Shown in pieces: positions 9,544 through 16,779 of a stretch of DNA of 32,444 nucleotides; position 1 is the stretch's first letter; every line of letters starts with the position of its first letter. Below the pieces are notes generated by a model. The model was not told the origin of the DNA. It saw only the letters and a program-made list of their open reading frames with translations, and searched no databases. Both the position numbers and the translations under genes were made by a program. This DNA is from Mastigocoleus testarum BC008 (GTDB taxonomy: Bacteria; Cyanobacteriota; Cyanobacteriia; Cyanobacteriales; Nostocaceae), in the NCBI RefSeq assembly GCF_001456025.1, contig NZ_LMTZ01000020.1, positions 1 to 32,444 of the forward strand, written 5' to 3'.

Positions 9544-9957
9544 CTATTTTTTAAGGGTGAATAACGATCTACGTTTGTTGAGGTCTGTATGCTAAGACAA
9601 AAGATTACGACTGGTGCTGAGTTGATGTATCTGTCCTGAGGTATGTATCTACGACATCAGTTCACTTGAAAGTGCGTCTCAGAAACTGTCGAAATAGGTG
9701 ATGAAATTGCTGCATTTCAACCTTACAAGAGTGCAGAGTACGAGGCATACTTTACTCTCATAGTATAAAAATTAGCACCAATATTATAAAAATAAAAAGT
9801 GACAAATATGGGGCAAATGGTTAAATTTGCAGATATTTGATGAATAAAGCTCTAATATAAGAATTTATGTGATCGGGTTATATTGTGATTTAACCACCTT
9901 ACAAAATTCTTGATATATAAAGTTTTGCCCCGTGACTCAATATCGCTTCGCTAATCA
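9544..9957. other. Intergenic region between the hydrolase and LRR genes
   Basis: A 414-bp stretch without a plausible reading frame. It must carry the leader and promoter of the minus-strand hydrolase gene and the end of the LRR gene. An imperfect dyad (GGTTA...TAACC) lies around 9877-9896, too weak to call a terminator. No strong Shine-Dalgarno sequence precedes the hydrolase ATG. Confidence 0.5.
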
Positions 9958-10746
9958 TTAAAAAGGTGACTCAAACCTGCATACAGATTCTGTTGTTTTT
10001 ACAGGACAAGTGGTGTTCTTAATTGGATTGTTCCGAAGGTCGAGTAAGGTTAAATTGGTTAATCTATTTAAGAACTTTATGTTACTAATTTGATTGTTTG
10101 AAAGATCGAGTTGAGACAAATTAGTTAAACCAGCAAGGGGTTTAACATCGCTGATTTGATTAATCCCAAGGTCGAGTTGAGTTAGATTCGCTAATCTAGC
10201 CAGGGACTCAACATCGCTAATTTGATTTCCCCTAAGGTTGAGTTGAGTTAGATTCGTTAATTTAGCAAGGGGTTTAACATCTCTTATTTGATTTCCCTTA
10301 AGGTTGAGTTGGGTTAAGTTAGTCAATCCAGCAAGGGGTTTAACATCTCTAATTTGATTTACAGAAAGGTCGAGTTGAGTTAAATTAGTTAACCCAGCAA
10401 GGGGCTTAACATCGCTGACTTGATTTAAAGAAAGGTTGATTCTAGTTAAATTATTCAATCCAGCAATAGGTTTAAGGTCGCTAATGTTATCTACAAAAAT
10501 GTCGAGTCGCGAGCGTTGCTTAAGTTTTTGCTCGGCAATCGTGCAATCAATAGTACCAGCTGTTTTGAGTAAGATCTCAACCGTATATTTTGTTTCCTTT
10601 GGTAAAGTATCCTTCTGTTCGCACCACTTACTAAAACTTTGAAGGTATTCTTTATTCTGTGGTCTAGTAGTTGCAGTACATAATTCTGTAGTGTTTACTA
10701 TGCTTATCCCAAGCAGGGTAGTACAAATTAAATGTGTAAATTTCAT
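9958..10746 (-). CDS. Exported leucine-rich-repeat protein (internalin/SDS22-like)
   Basis: The protein has 262 aa from the ATG at 10746 (a TTG two codons upstream is less likely). It opens with a signal peptide (about residues 1-26), then a Cys-containing cap of roughly 60 residues (Trp-Cys-Glu, Asp-Cys-Thr), then seven 22-residue LRR units (about 88-240) of the form NLTQLDLSxNQIxDVKPLAGL, and a short Cys-containing C-terminal cap. This repeat class is the SDS22/internalin type, a curved solenoid for protein binding. Related LRR proteins with the same Cys-containing N-terminal cap occur widely in cyanobacteria, but I know of no defined function. It lies upstream of and in the same direction as the hydrolase, 414 bp away, so co-transcription is possible but unproven. 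The repeats are also close to identical at DNA level (66-bp period). Confidence 0.88.
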   Translation of the reverse strand: MKFTHLICTTLLGISIVNTTELCTATTRPQNKEYLQSFSKWCEQKDTLPKETKYTVEILLKTAGTIDCTIAEQKLKQRSRLDIFVDNISDLKPIAGLNNLTRINLSLNQVSDVKPLAGLTNLTQLDLSVNQIRDVKPLAGLTNLTQLNLKGNQIRDVKPLAKLTNLTQLNLRGNQISDVESLARLANLTQLDLGINQISDVKPLAGLTNLSQLDLSNNQISNIKFLNRLTNLTLLDLRNNPIKNTTCPVKTTESVCRFESPF

Positions 10747-10886
10747 TCCCAAAATGAAGAAAATATGTTTTGCTCAAATTTGCTATTGACGGTAACATAG
10801 CGCTAAAATCTTTAGGCTTTGGGCTGTAATTTATGCTTGGAGTGAAACCTTACTTGTTGACCCCTTATTTATTTAATCGGGTGAAG

Positions 10887-10892
10887 TACAAT
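10887..10892 (+). promoter_or_regulatory. Candidate -10 element upstream of rplI
   Basis: TACAAT lies about 58 nt before the rplI ATG in the divergent LRR/rplI spacer. A TTGACC occurs further upstream (10857-10862), but the 24-nt gap is too long for a standard -35/-10 pair, so only the -10 is suggested. Confidence 0.3.
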
Positions 10893-10949
10893 AGCTCAAC
10901 CTAAACCCAAGCTATTTTAGATTTAGCAATACACAGATCGACAACAAAA

Positions 10950-11408
10950 ATGGCAAAGCGCATACAATTAGTTTTAAACCAGGATATCCACAAACTAGGC
11001 AAATATGGAGACCTAGTAGAAGTAGCTCCCGGCTATGCTCGTAATTATCTCCTTCCCAAAAACTTGGCAACATTTGCAACTCCCGGTATCCTCAAGCAAG
11101 TAGAACGTCGCCGCGAAATCGAACGTCAAAGACAATTAGAACTCAAAAAGCAAGCTGAAGAATATAAAGCTACTTTAGAGAAAGTTGGTAGTTTCCAAAT
11201 CGCGAAGCAGGCTGGTGAAGCTGAATCAATTTTTGGTACTGTCACCACCCAGGATGTGGCAGATGTTATTCAAAGTACAACACAACTGGAAGTTGATCGT
11301 CGTGGTATTACCATACCCGATATTGGCAACATTGGTACTTATGAAGCAGAAATTAAATTGCACTCTGAAGTTACCGCAAAAATTAATATTGAAGTTGTAC
11401 CTAGCTAG
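10950..11408 (+). CDS. rplI: 50S ribosomal protein bL9
   Basis: The protein has 152 aa, the normal length for bL9. The N-terminal rRNA-binding domain shows the family signature: [20 protein letters not shown], with lysine/arginine-rich flanks. It is followed by the long connecting helix (about residues 42-75) and the C-terminal domain ending IEVVPS. bL9 binds 23S rRNA near the L1 stalk base and influences frame maintenance. It lies directly upstream of dnaB, an arrangement (rplI-dnaB) that is widespread in bacteria including cyanobacteria. The gene ends with a terminator-like hairpin, suggesting at least partial uncoupling from dnaB. Confidence 0.98.
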   Translation: MAKRIQLVLNQDIHKLGKYGDLVEVAPGYARNYLLPKNLATFATPGILKQVERRREIERQRQLELKKQAEEYKATLEKVGSFQIAKQAGEAESIFGTVTTQDVADVIQSTTQLEVDRRGITIPDIGNIGTYEAEIKLHSEVTAKINIEVVPS

Positions 11409-11414
11409 CAGAAT

Positions 11415-11456
11415 ATTCCCCAGTGTAAAAACGGGGAATGGTAAATCCTTTTTTTT
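11415..11456 (+). terminator. Terminator-like hairpin after rplI
   Basis: ATTCCCC (11415-11421) pairs perfectly with GGGGAAT (11433-11439) over an 11-nt loop. A run of eight T follows at 11449-11456 after a short spacer. A second dyad (GAGACG/CGTCTC, 11459-11482) follows at once and resembles a common cyanobacterial repeat. The 9-nt gap before the T run makes this a less than ideal intrinsic terminator. Confidence 0.5.
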
Positions 11457-11490
11457 GGGAGACGTTGCAGAAGTAGCGTCTCTATTTATT

Positions 11491-11553
11491 GGGGATTGGG
11501 GACTGGGGACTGGGGATTAGGGACTGGGGACTGGGGATTAGGGATTAGGGATA
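11491..11553 (+). repeat. STRR heptanucleotide array (GGGGAYT) before dnaB
   Basis: Nine consecutive 7-bp units of the form GGGGATT, GGGGACT or AGGGATT end 7 bp before the dnaB ATG. Such short tandemly repeated repetitive sequences are characteristic of heterocystous cyanobacteria. This array occupies the position of the dnaB ribosome binding site, and the only purine-rich Shine-Dalgarno candidate is the AGGG of the last repeat units. Confidence 0.9.
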
Positions 11554-11560
11554 AATAAAC

Positions 11561-12919
11561 ATGACGACAAGTGACGATCTAAGTTTTCAAGGTGCTGCTG
11601 ACAGGTTACCACCCCAAAATATTGAAGCAGAGGAAGCAATTTTGGGAGGAATATTACTCGATCCAGAAGCAATAAGTCGAATTAGCGATCGCCTCAAACC
11701 AGAAGCATTTTACATTAGCGCCCACAAAGATATCTATCAAGCAGCATTGCGCTTACAAGGTCAAGGTAAACCGACAGATTTGCTTTCTGTTACTAGTTGG
11801 TTATCCGACCACGAGTTACTATCTAAAATTGGCGGTAGAAATAAGTTAGCTTCCCTTGTAGATCGTACGGTTTCTTCAGTCAATATTGATGCTTTAGCCC
11901 AACTAGTAAACGAAAAATATCAACGTCGACAATTAATTAAAGCCGGTAATGAAATAGTTCAACTTGGTTATGAAACAGAAACTGACTTACCGGTGGTGAT
12001 TGATAAAGCAGAACAAAAGGTTTTTGGGATTTCCCAAGAACGTTCTGCATCAGGTTTGACTCATATTTCCGATACTTTAATTGATACTTTTCAGGAAATT
12101 GAAGAACGTCATGAAGGCGTTGCACTTCCGGGAGTCGCTAGTGGTTTCTACGATCTGGATGCGATGACCAGTGGTTTTCAACGCTCCGATCTAATTATTG
12201 TGGCTGCTCGCCCATCCATGGGGAAAACCGCATTTTGTCTTAACCTCGCCCATAATATTGCTGTTTCTTATAAGTTACCGGTTGCAATTTTTAGTTTGGA
12301 AATGTCCCAAGAGCAACTAGTACAAAGACTACTAGCTAGTGAGGCTGGAATTGAAAGTACTTATTTGCGCAGCGGACGTATCAGTCAAACTCAATGGGAA
12401 CCTTTAAGCCGCGCGATCGGTTTACTTTCGGAAACCCCGGTTTATATTGATGATACTGCTAATATTACCCTTAATGAAATGCGTTCCCAAGCCAGACGTT
12501 TACAAACAGAAGTTGGTATAGACCTGGGATTAATTATTATTGATTATTTACAGTTAATGGATACAGCAGGTGATAACCGCGTGCAGGAGTTATCCAAAAT
12601 TACCCGTGGTTTAAAAGGTTTAGCTAGGGAATTGAGCGTACCGGTCATTGCACTTTCCCAGTTGAGTAGAGGAGTTGAATCCCGTACCAATAAGCGACCG
12701 ATGTTATCTGATTTAAGGGAATCTGGTTCTATTGAGCAAGATGCTGACTTAGTAATAATGTTATACCGGGATGAATATTACAACAGCGATACACCTGATC
12801 GAGGAATTGCAGAAATTATTATTGCTAAACATCGGAATGGTCCCACAGGTACTGTCAAACTTTTATTTGAACCTCAATTTACCAAGTTTAAAAATTTAGC
12901 AAGACCGGGTAATTATTAA
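11561..12919 (+). CDS. dnaB: Replicative DNA helicase DnaB
   Basis: The protein has 452 aa. The N-terminal DnaB domain (about 15-115, beginning PPQNIEAEEAILG) is followed by a linker helix and a RecA-like C-terminal helicase domain. Walker A is ARPSMGKT (216-223), Walker B is LIIIDYLQLM (about 324-333), and the conserved GSIEQDAD region is at about 389-396. The hexamer unwinds DNA ahead of the fork and contacts primase. Many cyanobacterial DnaB proteins carry inteins; here the P-loop and the SGSIEQDAD region are both uninterrupted, so no intein is present. The start ATG follows an STRR array rather than a normal leader. Confidence 0.98.
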   Translation: MTTSDDLSFQGAADRLPPQNIEAEEAILGGILLDPEAISRISDRLKPEAFYISAHKDIYQAALRLQGQGKPTDLLSVTSWLSDHELLSKIGGRNKLASLVDRTVSSVNIDALAQLVNEKYQRRQLIKAGNEIVQLGYETETDLPVVIDKAEQKVFGISQERSASGLTHISDTLIDTFQEIEERHEGVALPGVASGFYDLDAMTSGFQRSDLIIVAARPSMGKTAFCLNLAHNIAVSYKLPVAIFSLEMSQEQLVQRLLASEAGIESTYLRSGRISQTQWEPLSRAIGLLSETPVYIDDTANITLNEMRSQARRLQTEVGIDLGLIIIDYLQLMDTAGDNRVQELSKITRGLKGLARELSVPVIALSQLSRGVESRTNKRPMLSDLRESGSIEQDADLVIMLYRDEYYNSDTPDRGIAEIIIAKHRNGPTGTVKLLFEPQFTKFKNLARPGNY

Positions 12920-12923
12920 TTGA

Positions 12924-12936
12924 CCGACTCCGTCGG
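12924..12936 (+). terminator. Small hairpin after dnaB
   Basis: CCGAC-TCC-GTCGG lies 5 nt after the dnaB stop codon. It is a stable 5-bp stem with a 3-nt loop but lacks a T tract, so it may act as an RNA 3' end stabiliser rather than an intrinsic terminator. Confidence 0.3.
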
Positions 12937-13075
12937 AAGGAAGAAGTTAAAAGTCAAATTTTCTAAACTCTAGTAGGAAAATCTAAAAAACAGGATTATG
13001 AATTATTGAACGAATTATAGATCTCATACAAGTAAATTTCGCTTAAGATAATTGGGGGTGTAAGTTAGGTTTACC

Positions 13076-13573
13076 ATGACTAGCTCGGGGACAGTACAAC
13101 AATTAAAGGCTCAATGGGTGACTCCAGAAAATTTCTTTCGCTACGGACAAGTTATTTTCCCATCGAGAGATGGCAAACTTTTTGATCATGAAGATGCCCA
13201 ACTAGTTCTTGATAAAGGTACTCCCCGTTTTTATATAATGCATTTGCAGGGGCGAGGCAGAAAGTTTCACAACATAACTCGTCACAGGTTATGTACCCAG
13301 TGTCTTGGTTCCTTGGAAGGTAAAGATTGGTATGTTGCTGTTTGTCCTCCAAATGATACTGTTAAAAAACCAAATTTGGGAGATATTGCAGCTTTTCGAA
13401 TTCCAGGTAACTGTTTTATCAAACTAGCAGTTGGTACTTGGCATGCTGGTCCTTATTTCGATCATGATGCTGTAGATTTTTATAATCTAGAATTGAGCGA
13501 TACAAATATTGTTGACCATTTTACCTACAATTTACGTCAGTCTGAAAACTTAGAGTTTAAGATTGTCTTTTAG
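13076..13573 (+). CDS. AllA-like (ureidoglycolate lyase family) cupin protein
   Basis: The protein has 165 aa, the usual length of the ureidoglycolate lyase/hydrolase (AllA) family. Features that fit are a conserved arginine-histidine pair followed by T/Q (TRHRLCTQCLG, 68-78), a YVAVCPPND strand (86-94), a FRIPG segment (107-111) and the signature GTWHAGPY (120-127) preceding a DFYNLEL strand. In enterobacteria AllA releases glyoxylate and urea from ureidoglycolate in allantoin breakdown. No other allantoin gene is nearby. Cyanobacterial members of this family are often isolated, so the substrate here may differ. The family is likely, the reaction uncertain. The gene is 156 bp after dnaB and 133 bp before the phytochrome gene. 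Confidence 0.75.
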   Translation: MTSSGTVQQLKAQWVTPENFFRYGQVIFPSRDGKLFDHEDAQLVLDKGTPRFYIMHLQGRGRKFHNITRHRLCTQCLGSLEGKDWYVAVCPPNDTVKKPNLGDIAAFRIPGNCFIKLAVGTWHAGPYFDHDAVDFYNLELSDTNIVDHFTYNLRQSENLEFKIVF

Positions 13574-13640
13574 AAGTAAAATTTTTTTTGATGGTAGACT
13601 AGTAATTTGTAATTATTCCTCTGCTACTGCTAACATTCTC

Positions 13641-13691
13641 AAAGAGTTCAAATCTCAAAAGATTAATTAAACTCTTTAAGGATTATTTTTT
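13641..13691 (+). terminator. Terminator-like dyad after the AllA-like gene
   Basis: AAAGAGTT (13641-13648) is exactly complementary to AACTCTTT (13670-13677), followed by a run of six T at 13686-13691. The 21-nt loop and AT-rich stem make it weak, but its position between two same-strand genes fits termination before the phytochrome gene. Confidence 0.4.
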
Positions 13692-13706
13692 CAAGGTTAA
13701 AGTTGG

Positions 13707-15992
13707 ATGCAACAAGAATTTGTGACAGCAGAAAACGTTAATTTAACAAATTGCGATCGCGAACAAATCCATATTCCCAACTCCATCCAACCTCATGGGA
13801 TACTTTTTGTCCTAGCTCCGGACGATTTTACTATTTTACAGGTTAGTGACAATATTCAATCATTCCTTGGTTACGATGCTGAAAATGTATTAAGTCAACC
13901 ACTAGCTAATTTCCTTGCAGCATCAGAAATAAGTTCGATTAAACAATGTCTGGCGGAAGATTTTGAGCATGTAAATCCTCTGAAGATATCTTTTTCAAAC
14001 CAAGAGGAAATTCAATACTTTGATGCAATTGTTCATTTATATGATGAGTTAGTAATTTTAGAATTAGAACCCGCTCAAGAAACAGAGTATGTTAATTTCA
14101 TCAAGTTTTATAACCTGGTAAATAGTTGTGTTGCGAAACTACAAAATACAATTTCCCTATCAGATACCTGCAATATAGTTGTCAATGAAGTGAAAAAATT
14201 GACTGGTTTTGAGCGAGTGATGGTATATCGCTTTAATGATGATGGCTCGGGTAACGTAATTGCTGAAAGTAAAATTGGTGAAATCGTTTCTTACTTGGGC
14301 TTGCGTTATCCAGCAACTGATATTCCTCTACCTGCAAGAAAATTATATGTTAATAATTGGTTGAGAATTATTAGTAATGTTGATTATAAACCTGTAGAAA
14401 TTACTCCTGCACTTAATCCCCTAACTAATAGAATAGTCGATTTAAGCTTTTCTACCCTGCGTAGTGTTTCTCCAGTTCATCTAGAATATTTGAAGAATAT
14501 GGGAGTGACAGCTTCCATGTCAATTTCAATTATTCGTAACAAGCAATTATGGGGATTAATTGCTTGTCATGATTCTCGACCAAAATATGTTTCCTATGAA
14601 GTAAGAACAGCATGTGAATTTTTAGGAAAAATTTTGTCTGCAGAGTTACTAGAAAAGCAAGACAATGAAGAATTAGATTATAAAATTAAAATTCAAAATA
14701 TACCGAAGTCTTTTATCGAATCTATTGCCCAAAATAATAATTTTATTGATACTTTAGTTCAAGAAGAAGAAAAGTTATTAGATATTGTCAGTGCTACAGG
14801 AGTAGTTGTTTCCGATGGTGATGATTTAATTTCCACGGGAAATGTTCCAGAAAAAAGCGAGATTCAAAATATATTAGACTGGCTAGAATATCAAACTGAA
14901 GATAATATTTACTATACAAATAGTTTACCAACTGTATATCCACAGGCAAAAGAATATCAAAAAAGTGCCAGTGGATTACTTGCTTTAGCAATTTCCAAAA
15001 TACAACGTAATTATATATTATGGTTTCGCCCAGAGGTAATTCAAACTGTTAATTGGGGTGGAAATCCGGTTAAACAGGTGGAAAATTTACCTGATGGTGA
15101 AGTCCGTATCCATCCGCGCAAGTCCTTTGAATTGTGGCAAGAAACGGTTAAAAATAGTGCTTTACCTTGGAAGAAATGCGAAATAGACGCAGTTGCAGAG
15201 TTAAGAACTGCAATTATTAGCATTGTTCTAAGTAAAGCGGATGAATTGGCAAAAGTCAATCTTGAGTTAGAACGTAGTAACGATGAATTAGATTCATTTG
15301 CTTATATTGCATCTCATGACCTGAAAGAACCGCTGCGAGGTATTCATAACTATTCATCTTTTTTGATGGAAGATTATGAAGACGTCTTAGACGAAGAAGG
15401 AATATCAAAATTACAAACTCTGATTCGCTTGACTCAGCGAATGGAAGATTTCATCGATTCTTTATTACATTTTTCCCGCTTGGGGCGAGCAGAATTATCG
15501 TTGCAAAAAACTGACTTAAATGAGCTTTTAGATGGTGTCATCGACCTAATTAGAGTTAGTCAACCAGAAACTTCACTGGAAATTTCCGTCCCCCGCAGAT
15601 TACCGAATATTAGTTGCGATCGCATCCAAATCAACGAACTTTTGGTGAATCTAATTAGCAATGCGGTAAAATACAATAAAAATTCCTGCAAACAAGTGGA
15701 AATTGGGTTTATCGATACAGTAGAACAATTGGACCCCAGTCTACGCCAAAATATGCAATTTCATGATCGAGTAGTGCTTTATGTCAAAGATAATGGTATT
15801 GGGATACCCCAAAAGCACTACGAAAATATTTTCCGCATTTTTAAAAGACTGCATGGTAAAAAAGCCTATGGTGGTGGTACGGGTGCGGGATTAACTATCG
15901 CTAAAAAAATTATCGAGCGTCATAATGGAGAGATTTGGTTAGAATCAGAAGTGGGAGTAGGCACGACTTTTTTCTTTACTTTACCAACTTAA
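13707..15992 (+). CDS. Biliverdin-type bacteriophytochrome histidine kinase (CphB-like)
   Basis: The protein has 761 aa with the architecture PAS (20-120), GAF (140-315), PHY (330-505), HisKA (528-600), HATPase_c (640-760). The PAS begins with the bacteriophytochrome motif NCDREQIHIP...IQPHG, so Cys16 sits where BphP proteins attach biliverdin. The GAF has the DIP motif (Asp205-Pro207) and conserved His258, but the cysteine used by Cph1-type phytochromes is Val257. The PHY tongue motif is present as PRKSFE (470-475). The kinase core has the phospho-acceptor His537 (ASHDLKEP), an N box NLISNAVKYN and G boxes DNGIGIP and GAGLTIAKK. This is the pattern of cyanobacterial CphB/AphB phytochromes: a red/far-red switch with autokinase output to a cognate Rcp regulator. 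The regulator gene follows 25 bp downstream with a GGGAG ribosome binding site. Confidence 0.95.
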   Translation: MQQEFVTAENVNLTNCDREQIHIPNSIQPHGILFVLAPDDFTILQVSDNIQSFLGYDAENVLSQPLANFLAASEISSIKQCLAEDFEHVNPLKISFSNQEEIQYFDAIVHLYDELVILELEPAQETEYVNFIKFYNLVNSCVAKLQNTISLSDTCNIVVNEVKKLTGFERVMVYRFNDDGSGNVIAESKIGEIVSYLGLRYPATDIPLPARKLYVNNWLRIISNVDYKPVEITPALNPLTNRIVDLSFSTLRSVSPVHLEYLKNMGVTASMSISIIRNKQLWGLIACHDSRPKYVSYEVRTACEFLGKILSAELLEKQDNEELDYKIKIQNIPKSFIESIAQNNNFIDTLVQEEEKLLDIVSATGVVVSDGDDLISTGNVPEKSEIQNILDWLEYQTEDNIYYTNSLPTVYPQAKEYQKSASGLLALAISKIQRNYILWFRPEVIQTVNWGGNPVKQVENLPDGEVRIHPRKSFELWQETVKNSALPWKKCEIDAVAELRTAIISIVLSKADELAKVNLELERSNDELDSFAYIASHDLKEPLRGIHNYSSFLMEDYEDVLDEEGISKLQTLIRLTQRMEDFIDSLLHFSRLGRAELSLQKTDLNELLDGVIDLIRVSQPETSLEISVPRRLPNISCDRIQINELLVNLISNAVKYNKNSCKQVEIGFIDTVEQLDPSLRQNMQFHDRVVLYVKDNGIGIPQKHYENIFRIFKRLHGKKAYGGGTGAGLTIAKKIIERHNGEIWLESEVGVGTTFFFTLPT

Positions 15993-16017
15993 AGCATATA
16001 TACATGGGAGTTTTAAG

Positions 16018-16491
16018 ATGACAAATTTGCTAATTACAGAGTTAGAGAATAAAACCTGTCCAGTATTAATCATAGAAGATAGTGACGAAGATTTTGAAGC
16101 CTTTCGTCGTGGTTGGCGCAAATCGGGTGCAAAAAATCCTTTATATCGCTGTGATAATGGTGATGAAGGTTTAGATTTTCTTTATCATCGCGGTAAATAT
16201 GCAGATATAAATTTATCCCCTCGTCCATGTTTAGTTTTACTCGACCTCAATTTACCTGGTACCGACGGACGGGAAATTTTGGAGGAAATTAAAACGGATA
16301 CCGAATTGAGAAGCATCCCTGTAGTTATTTTCACAACTTCTTCCAATCCTAAAGATTTGGAAACTTGTTACCAAAAGGGAGCTAATAGCTACATCATTAA
16401 ACCTATTGACATGAAAAAGTTAATGAATACAGTTAAGACTTTGGGTCAATATTGGTTTAATGTAAACAGACCACCTATTCACATATTTTAG
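16018..16491 (+). CDS. Rcp1-like single-domain response regulator (RcpB-like)
   Basis: The protein has 157 aa and consists only of a receiver domain. The acidic pocket IEDSDED (19-25), phospho-acceptor Asp76 in VLLDLNLPGTDG, the Thr/Ser at FTTSS and Lys at IIKPID are all present. The insertion between beta2 and beta3 (YHRGKYADINLSPRP) is typical of Rcp1-family regulators, the cognate partners of cyanobacterial phytochromes. It lies in an operon 25 bp after the phytochrome kinase. There is no output domain, so the signal must pass by protein interaction or phosphotransfer; the hybrid kinase just downstream is one plausible later component. Confidence 0.94.
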   Translation: MTNLLITELENKTCPVLIIEDSDEDFEAFRRGWRKSGAKNPLYRCDNGDEGLDFLYHRGKYADINLSPRPCLVLLDLNLPGTDGREILEEIKTDTELRSIPVVIFTTSSNPKDLETCYQKGANSYIIKPIDMKKLMNTVKTLGQYWFNVNRPPIHIF

Positions 16492-16779
16492 GATTAGTCG
16501 TTACAATTATTTTTTTCGATTTAATAATATCATCCAAATCGTACAAATTTGAAGTGATTATTACGTTGTAATCATTAATTATTTGTATAACTAATTATTT
16601 TTACTCTTCTCTTTAAAAAAGTTATTACCCAATATGTAGTACTGTTAAAATTATTTTTTGATTATAATTTAATATTCTCTTAGTTTTTTTATTTTAGAAA
16701 TTTTGATTTTAGAACTTACTTAGTTGAAATTATTTTATCAGGGATGCGAGATAATATAATATATTAATAACTTTGGAGT
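16492..16779. other. Very AT-rich spacer between regulator and hybrid kinase
   Basis: A 288-bp stretch that is strongly AT-rich and has no coding frame. It separates the phytochrome operon from the hybrid kinase gene, so the latter probably has its own promoter. No clear operator motif is visible. Confidence 0.5.

Noticed and set aside
11185..11520. 111-codon frame overlapping rplI
   Set aside because: Out-of-frame shadow of rplI that runs into the STRR array.
11561..12919. Possible DnaB intein
   Set aside because: The reading frame is of normal length and the P-loop and SGSIEQDAD regions are uninterrupted.
13638..13665. tRNA T-arm-like GAGTTCAAATCTC
   Set aside because: No acceptor, D or anticodon arms can be built around it; better explained by the neighbouring dyad.
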